Shown here one piece after another: positions 57,543 through 64,000 of a DNA stretch of 64,000 bases; position 1 is the stretch's first letter; each line of letters begins with the position of its first letter. The position numbers and the translations under genes are program-made. The notes under the pieces are model-generated. The model had not been told where the DNA came from. It did no database searches and saw nothing but the letters and a program-made list of their open reading frames with translations. The stretch covers positions 87,275,495-87,339,494 of the forward strand of contig JALGPY010000005.1 of the NCBI GenBank assembly GCA_023055425.1. Reading direction: 5' to 3'. Source of the stretch: Linanthus parryae (taxonomy: Eukaryota; Streptophyta; Magnoliopsida; Ericales; Polemoniaceae).

Positions 57543-58055
57543 GGCAATCCTCATAGGGATTTAAAACCTGTACGGATATTTAAAATTAATATAGGGGAAA
57601 TTATTAAAAATCTGAATAGCCAATTGGGGAATGGGTAGCCCAAGCATTAGTCTTGATTTTCCCCGCCCACCCTCGTCCTGTCTTGGGACATGGTATGTAC
57701 TGCGCAATATGATATGTTTGAAGTATCTAAATTGATTTGAGATGTGTTCTATTAATTGTGCATAATAATACTTCCTTGTTGGAAGAAAGATATGGAAAAT
57801 AGATTTTGATTTACACTTGATGTGCTACAGTATTTGTAGAAATGAGTTATACTTGTGAGGATAAGATAAATGTGATGTGTGAAAGTTTCAACATGATGCA
57901 TGTTATGCTGCTTTGTATGATAATTTTGCAGTTTATACTTATGGTTGTGAGATATAAGATGATTTAGTCAGTAATGTGAAACCATGAATATGTTATCAAG
58001 GACACCATAAGATATGACTGATAGACCATTACGATACCACTATAGGAAAGCTTAA

Positions 58056-59134
58056 ATGACTGAGGACAACAACGCGGAACGGATCCTCGCACAAATGGCT
58101 CAAGTGATGAACAACGGAGGTCAAGCAGGACCTAGTTGGGCTAAGAAAGTGTCGGAAATTAAGCCGATGGAATTCACGGGGAAGGAGGACCCTGTTGAAT
58201 TTAAGGATTGGATCATGTATATTGACAAGATCCTTGAGGTGGAACGGAAAGTCAATTGTGCGACCTTTTATCTGAAAAGTGAGGCAAACCTCTGGTGGAG
58301 AAATGCACGAGAGAATCTGTTAGCTAGACCCAATTTCAACTGGGAAGCTCTTCAAGCCGCTCTCAGAGCTCTCTTCTACCCACACCATGTGAAGAAAAGC
58401 AAGGAGCAAGAATTCCATAACCTACAGCAAGGAAATGACTCTATAACCGAGTATTTCCGAAAATTTACAGAATTGACGCTATTTGTGGAAAATATGGTGC
58501 CCGATGAAGATTCCAAAGTTTCTAGATTCATCGGTGGACTGAATGAAAGGCTACAGGAGTCTCTACTGAGCAGAACTTACTCGACTATCCATGAAGCTTA
58601 CGACAGAGCTGCTGACATCTGGCGAGTCCGTGTCTCCCAAGATGAAAAACGAAAGAAACGCAAGCTCGATGAGGCAGGAGGAAGCAACAACAACTTTGTA
58701 AGGGGAAATCAGAGGTTCAAGCCTAACAATGGAGGTGGTAACCAAGTACAGCAGAACCTGGGAAATAAACAAATTCGCCGCTATTTCTGCAAGAAGTTTC
58801 CGCGGAACCACCCTGGAACGGACTGTGAAGAAAACATAGTCACTTGCAACAACTGTGGCAAGAGGGGACACCGAGCCTATGAATGACGATCACAACCGGT
58901 CAGAAACCAGCAAGTAAACTAAGGGGAAACTTTGGAAAGCCAGAACAGAACAACTACCAGGGAAACCACCAGCAGAATGGGAACAAATTTGGGTGTAACC
59001 AGCATTTTGGGAATCAGCAGAATGTGAACCGAAAAAACCAGAACAATGAAGGAAATGGCTATGGAAGGCAGCAAAATTACAACCCAGGACTGAACAGAGC
59101 TCAACCCAGGACTGGAAACAACAATGCTGGATAG
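58056..59134 (+). pseudogene. gag of F (stop at the zinc knuckle)
   Basis: MTEDNNAERILAQMAQVMNN, then the Ty3/gypsy gag core (PMEFTGKEDPVEFKDWIMYI, ATFYLKSEANLWWRNA, EFHNLQQGNDSITEYFRKFT, SRFIGGLNERLQESLL). A basic Asn/Gly-rich linker leads to CNNCGKRGHRAYE, where the final Cys codon is replaced by TGA at 58884-58886. A Gln/Asn/Gly-rich tail follows in another frame (58883-59134). About 277 codons are open. Confidence 0.9.
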
Positions 59135-59137
59135 GGC

Positions 59138-59590
59138 TTGAATGCCAACAACAGAGCTGGTGCAGCAAGAGGAGATGGAGCTCAGAATGGAAATGTAGGA
59201 AGGATCGTTTTGCTGACAAGGACTGAAGCAGAAGCTGCTCACGGAGTGGTCAAGGGTACTTTCCTTGTCCTTGAGCAACCATCTTTCGTATTGTTGGATT
59301 GGGGTATATCTTATTCCTTTATATCGTCTGCATTTGTTGAGAAATTGGGTTTGCATAGGTCATCTAGCATATCCGTGCCTGTATCAACCCCTAATGGTCA
59401 TATAACTGTATGCGACACCGTATTTGAAGGGCTAGAGCTGAAAATTTTAACCAGTACCTTACCCGCCAATTTAATAAAGTTTGACTTAGGAGGCATAGAT
59501 GTGATCCTCGGGATGGACTGGCTTGGGAAGTATCGGGCAGTTATTGAGTGCTACAATCAAAAGGTTCGATTGAGGGGACCCAAAGGATAA
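59138..59590 (+). pseudogene. protease of F (active site altered)
   Basis: GTFLVLEQPSFVLLDWGISY corresponds to the gypsy retropepsin start, where the active site is normally D-S/T-G; here it is DWG. It continues LGLHRSSSISVPVSTPNGHI and VILGMDWLGKYRAVIEC, the conserved C-terminal block. Stop at 59588-59590. Confidence 0.88.
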
Positions 59591-59599
59591 AATATTACC

Positions 59600-61070
59600 T
59601 ACCATGGTGTCACTACAGAACCTCGCATCAGACTTGTGTCAGCATTGACCATAGTCAACCAAGTGAATAAGGGAAACTTTGCCTTCGTGTGCTATGTCCA
59701 AGACGTATCTAAGAAGGAAGCTATGTTGGAAGAGATACCAGTAGTGAAAGAGTTCCCTGGTGTGTTTCCAGATGAGATATCAGGAATGCCACCTCAAAGG
59801 GAAGTGGAGTTTACTATAGACTTAACACCGAAAACCGCACCTATCTCAAAGGCACTGTATTGAATGGCACCCGAAGAATTGAAAGAGCTGAAGGAACAGT
59901 TGCAGGAACTTTTTCAGAAGGGCTACATACGACCAAGTGTGTCACCTTGGGGAGCGCTGGTGTTGTTCGTGAGGAAGAAAGACGGGAGTTTAGGGTTATG
60001 CATTGATTACCGGGAGCTGAACACTGCAACCGTCAAGAACAAATATCCTCTACCCCGGATTGACTCCTTGTTTGACAAGCTGCAAGGGGCTAGCGTCTTC
60101 TCAAAGATCGACCTGAGGTCCGGATATCACAAACTTCGCGTGGCTGAGAAGGATATTCCGAAGACGGCTTTTAGCACAAGGTATGGCCATTACGAGTTCA
60201 CAGTGATGCCATTCGGTTTAACCAACGCCCCTGTTGTGTTCATGGATTTGAAACACCCAGTCATGAGGCCATTTCTGGATCGGTTCGTAGTCATCTTTAT
60301 TGATTACATCCTAGTGTACTCGAAGAGCAAAGATGATCATGAAGACCATCTCCGAGAAGTATTGCAGACTTTGAGGCAGAAGCGATTGTATGCTAAGCTG
60401 TCGAAATGCGAATTTTTGTTGGAATGTGTGCCATTTCTAGGCCACGTCATCTCAAGCAAAGAATAGATTTGGACCCAATAATGATCTCATCTGTTAAAGA
60501 TTGGCCTACGCTGAAGAACGTGTTAGAAATCAGGAGTTTCCTCGGCTTAGAAGGCTACTACAGGCGGTTTGTGAAGGATTTCTCCAAGATTTCCAGACCA
60601 CTGACTACCCTGACGAAGAAGGTAGTAAAGTATCACTGGGATGATAGATGTGAAGAGGCGTTCCAAGCTCTAAAGGAGAAGTTTACTAAAGAACCAGCCT
60701 TAGCCTTACCAAATGACTCTGGTGAGTTCAAAGTATACATCGATGCATCGAAGAAGGGCCTAGGATGTGTGCTTATGCAAGACAGAAGAGTGATTGCATA
60801 CGCCTCAAGGCAGCTGAAACCTCATGAGGAGAACTATGCCACACATGACCTAGAGCTGGAAGCGGTGGTATTTGCGCTACAGATATGGAGGCATCATCTG
60901 TACGGTGCAGTTTGCAAGCTTTACATGGATCATCGCAGCTTGAAGTACATCTTCACACAGAAGGAGCTGAACAACAGGCAACGAAGATGGCTAGAAATTT
61001 TCAAGGATTAAGATCTACGCATCCAGTCCGACGAGGGAAATGAAAATGTAGTCGCAGATGCTTTGAGCCG
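59600..61070 (+). pseudogene. reverse transcriptase and RNase H of F
   Basis: RT starts around VVKEFPGVFPDEISGMPPQR, with a stop at 59861-59863. The palm follows: [55 protein letters not shown] (first Asp), [14 protein letters not shown]. The catalytic pair reads FIDYILVYS where DD is expected. A stop at about 60463 interrupts the connection. RNase H starts [18 protein letters not shown] (Asp kept), [13 protein letters not shown] (Glu) and [12 protein letters not shown] (Asp). Stop near 61009, then DEGNENVVADALSRKS. Inactive. Confidence 0.9.
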
Positions 61071-62229
61071 TAAGTCAAGCCACGGAGTGAATGCTATGAT
61101 AGTCTTGTCGAATTGGCTATTCCATAAGTTCATGAAGCTTGAAATTGAAGTGGTGGATCAAGGAACGGTGCTGAAACTGCTTGGGAGTATGACATCCGTA
61201 CCAGATGTACTTGAAGACATAAGGAGAAATCAAGCTAGATATGTGAAGCTCGAAAGAATAAAGAAGAAGATTGCAGCAGGAGAGGCCAAGGGGTTTCAGA
61301 TTCATGAAGATGGAAGCATCCGCTACAAAGGGAGATGGTGCGTACCACAGAGGTGTGCGGAAACCAAGGAAAAGTTGATACGGGAGGCGCACAATACGCC
61401 ATACTCAGTCCACCCTTGAGGTGATAAGCTTTACAAAGACTTGAAGAAGACATTCTGGTGGCCCAACATGAAAAAGGAAGCAGCGGAATTCGTGGCTAGG
61501 TGTTTGACATGTCAGAAGGTGAAGTTTGAGCATAAGAGGATGGGATCCAACCATTGGATGTTCCATTGTGGAACTGGGACTCCATTCGATGGACTTTGTG
61601 ACATCCTTGCCAACCTCAAAGAATGGGCTCAATCAGATATGGGTGATTGTGGACAGATTAACCAAGACGGAGAGATTCATCCCGATGAAGGACACGTGGA
61701 ACATGGAGCAAAGGGTGGATACGTATGTCAAAAATATAGTAAGATATCATGGTGTTCCAAGTTAGATAGTCTCGGACAGGGACCCTAACTTTCTCTCTAA
61801 CTTCTGGAGAGCACTTCAAGAAGCTTTGGGAACACAACTAAAGTTCAATAATGCTTTTCACCCGGCCACGGATGGACAGACAGGAAGGACCATTCAGACG
61901 TTAGAAGATATGTTGAGGGCCTGTGTAGGGCCTGTGTTATGGATTTCCAAGGCTCATCGGTTGATAAACTGCCATTGATAGAATTCTCCTATAACAATAG
62001 TTATCACTCCAGCATTAAGATGGCACTGTACGAAGCTTTGTATGGAAGGAAGTGTCGTTCTCCATTGTGTTGGAGTGACATCAGCGAGACGGTCGTAACT
62101 GGACCACAAATGATTGATGAAATGACGAACCAAGTAAAGCTCATCCAACAAAGAATGAAAGCAGCTCAGGACAGACAAAAGTCATACGCGGATCAGAAAA
62201 GAAGTCCATTGGAGTTCCAAGTGGGATAA
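61071..62229 (+). pseudogene. integrase of F (catalytic Glu lost)
   Basis: N-terminal zinc region IREAHNTPYSVHP, stop, GDKLYKDLKKTFWWPNMKKE, CLTCQKVK. The core is split over frames: LGLHSMDFVTSLPTSKNGLN (first Asp), [20 protein letters not shown] (second Asp), [19 protein letters not shown], where the expected Glu before RTIQ is Gly. Then [20 protein letters not shown] and YGRKCRSPLCWSDI. Several stops. Confidence 0.88.
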
Positions 62230-62660
62230 AAGGCGTTCCTAAGGGTTTCACTTACTAAGGGAGTGACTAGGTTCAACTTGAAAGGGAAATTGAGCCCTAA
62301 ATTTATCGGGCCATACGATATCTTGGAGAGAATTGGAGAAGTTGTGTATCGTCTGGATCTACCTGCAAATTTGGGGCGGGTACACAACGTCTTTCACGTA
62401 TCCCAGTTGAGGAAGTATGTTCCAGACCCCTCCATGTATTGGATCCAGAACCAGTTGATTTCGATCCATCTCTGACTTACGAAGAGCATCCTGTCAAAAT
62501 ATTGGATACCAAGACAAGGGACACACGTACCAAGAGCATCAAACTGGTAAAAGTCCTTTGGACCAACCACAAGACTGAAGAAGCTACATGGGAATCTGAA
62601 GAGGAAATGAGGAAGAAGTATCCGCACTTGTTTGTTGAGGTAAGTTGGGTTCCGGGGAAG
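62230..62660 (+). pseudogene. integrase tail and chromodomain of F
   Basis: KLSPKFIGPYDILERIGEVV and RVHNVFHVSQLRKYVPDPSM are the GPY/F-type integrase tail. After a frameshift near 62,440 comes the chromodomain: HPVKILDTKTRDTRTKSIKL, KVLWTNHKTEEATWESEEEM, RKKYPHLF. Chromodomains of this group are thought to steer integration to particular chromatin. Confidence 0.9.
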
Positions 62661-62949
62661 TCACTCTCTAAGGGGGAGAGGATGCGACCCTTCCTTTGTT
62701 TTCGTAACGTTTTACCCTTTGTTCATTACTATTACATTCTAGTACCCTTTATACCATGCTTAGCCTTGACCCTTAGTAACTCTTGAGACTATGAACCTAC
62801 TTGTATTGTGTGTGTATATAGTATTGCGTCACTTGCTATTACTTGCTTGTGTGGAAGTACTTGTTGGTACGTGAGTTAGGTGATCATAGGTATCGCGTTT
62901 ATTATCCGATTTTAGTTTCAGGGACGAAGCATCTTTAAGGGGGGAAGGA
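62661..62949 (+). other. 3' untranslated region and polypurine tract of F
   Basis: No gene. The purine tract AAGGGGGGAAGGA (62937-62949) abuts the 3' LTR. Confidence 0.8.
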
Positions 62950-63432
62950 TGTACTACCCAATATATTTGGTAGGGGTAAATTAGTAAATTCGAAGTTGGA
63001 TTAAGTGAAATACGAATTTAATCGTGGAACTAGTGTTGGAAAATTATCATGTCTATAGTTGAGAAGTGTGTGTGAGAGTCTAGGTAAAATGCTAGAAATA
63101 ATATTTTGCCTTTTATGAGTTAACTAGTAATTATGAATTTCATTTTCCCCTCAAATTTTAGCTTTTTCCATTTATACCTCAACTACTAATTCATCTCTTG
63201 ATTATTTACTTACAAGTCCATATTTCACTACATTGGTAAACCTCATTAAAATAATAGATGTCTAGTTCATTCATCTATGAATGTATGCATATACTCTCTT
63301 GTCACATCAACATCATCATCTCTATCACCCTTTATTTATTCCCCTCATTTTCTCACATCTTTTTCTCCTCAAGAACACTCAAAGAAACCCAATTCTCTCT
63401 CCACAAACTCCATTCCCGGTTTTGAAGCTTGA
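62950..63432 (+). repeat. 3' LTR of F, truncated
   Basis: TGTACTACCCAATATATTTGG onward matches the 5' LTR up to GTTTTGAAGCTTGA, then stops at the H insertion (possible target CTTGA at 63428-63432). Confidence 0.88.
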
Positions 63433-64000
63433 TGATAACTCCTTAATAAGAGTTATCCTACGTATGTTTCACATTGTTATTTGTGTGAGTTTCGGTGCAA
63501 AGTGATGGATTTTGGGCTAATTTGAGAAGAAAATGCACTTTTGCATATTTTTGAGCTTTAATGCACAACCCGGGCTTTTCTTAATAGTTTTGAGTATGAT
63601 TTTGATAATTTATCACGTTTGATCTTCGCGGTAGTGTTCGTGTTGTTGTTTGTCAGGAATTACGTATGGGGGAATCAAGTGGAGAGAAGAAACGAACTTC
63701 GGAATAGAAGAAAAGATGAATTTGGCGCGTTTTGGATGTTTTCGCCAAATATTGGGCAATAATTGAGAAAAACGAGGAAATGGTCCAGAAAAGGGAATTT
63801 CGCTACACGGATAAAGTCTACATCGCAAAAGGAATCCAAAGGTGCAAAAATTACATTTATCGGAGTCCGGACGAAAATGTTATGTCAAAAAGGATGCTCA
63901 AAGAGATAAAATACGGCCAAAAGCATCCAGAAATGCCAAACACGCCTTTCGAAGAGCTAAATTGATTAATGAAGGGTTCCCCAAAATTTGGGAATGTTTT
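63433..64000 (+). mobile_element. Start of element H, unclassified
   Basis: Begins TGATAACTCC, with an inverted repeat GATAACTC/GAGTTATC around an 8-base loop. The TG start at a clean break in the F LTR suggests an LTR terminus. A 77-codon ORF (63732-63965) has no recognised domain. The window ends before more can be seen. Confidence 0.5.

Larger units (their letters stand above)
54759..63432 (+). mobile_element. Tekay/Del-type Ty3/gypsy chromovirus F
   Basis: 5' LTR 54759-57527, PBS, gag, PR, RT-RNase H, IN, chromodomain, PPT, then a 3' LTR cut at 63432 by element H. The order and chromodomain place it among chromoviruses, and gag/RT style suggests Tekay/Del. Many stops, and catalytic residues lost in three enzymes. 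Confidence 0.9.

Noticed and set aside
63732..63965. 77-codon ORF as a gene of element H
   Set aside because: No recognised domain, and it probably lies inside an LTR.

Overview
The window is repeat-rich plant DNA made almost entirely of LTR retrotransposons. I see no convincing host single-copy gene, no rRNA or tRNA gene and no CRISPR array. The element lineages (Angela/BARE-type and SIRE-type Ty1/copia, Tat-like and Tekay/Del-type Ty3/gypsy), tRNA-iMet-type primer binding sites and intron-like breaks point to an angiosperm with a large genome, probably pericentromeric or other heterochromatic DNA. The species cannot be named from this sequence.

Layout. A fragment of an RNase H-like (RVT_3 type) reading frame at 1-260 resumes at 52390-52700. 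Between the halves lies one nested block of about 52 kb. The outer element is Angela copy A (261-52384, + strand, flanks GTTAC/CTTAC). Its interior was split by a SIRE-type element, SIRE-1 (4579-14128, - strand, flanks GATTA). Its 3' LTR was split by Tat-like element B (17985-52289, + strand, flanks CTATC/TTATC). B was hit three times: SIRE-2 (18428-29193, -, flanks TATAG) in its 5' LTR; a 5'-truncated Angela copy D (about 31068-37152, +) in its interior; and young Angela copy C (43500-51895, -, flanks CGCGC) in its 3' LTR. D is itself split by a lone Tekay-type LTR, E (31419-33694). To the right lie an AT-rich spacer, a Tekay-like LTR fragment G (-), a decayed Tekay/chromovirus F (54759-63432, +), and the first 568 bases of another element H.

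How the parts work. Angela and SIRE copies carry gag, protease, integrase, reverse transcriptase and RNase H in copia order. F carries gag, protease, RT-RNase H, integrase and a chromodomain in gypsy order. Almost all are broken by stops, frameshifts or lost catalytic residues. Copy C is the exception: its polyprotein is open for 1154 codons and one further frame break separates it from its gag start.

The most unusual material is in the two SIRE elements and in B. Both SIREs carry a third gene (ORF3) after pol, with a lysine-rich N-terminus, a conserved central domain and a coiled coil or acidic tail. It has its own promoter-like leader with a telo-box at the start codon. Both SIREs are also peppered, in LTRs, spacers and coding frames, with a family-specific palindrome built on CAAGGCCTTG. 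Element B carries an antisense, apparently intron-containing gene for a plant mobile domain (PMD) protein with its own TATA-like box.
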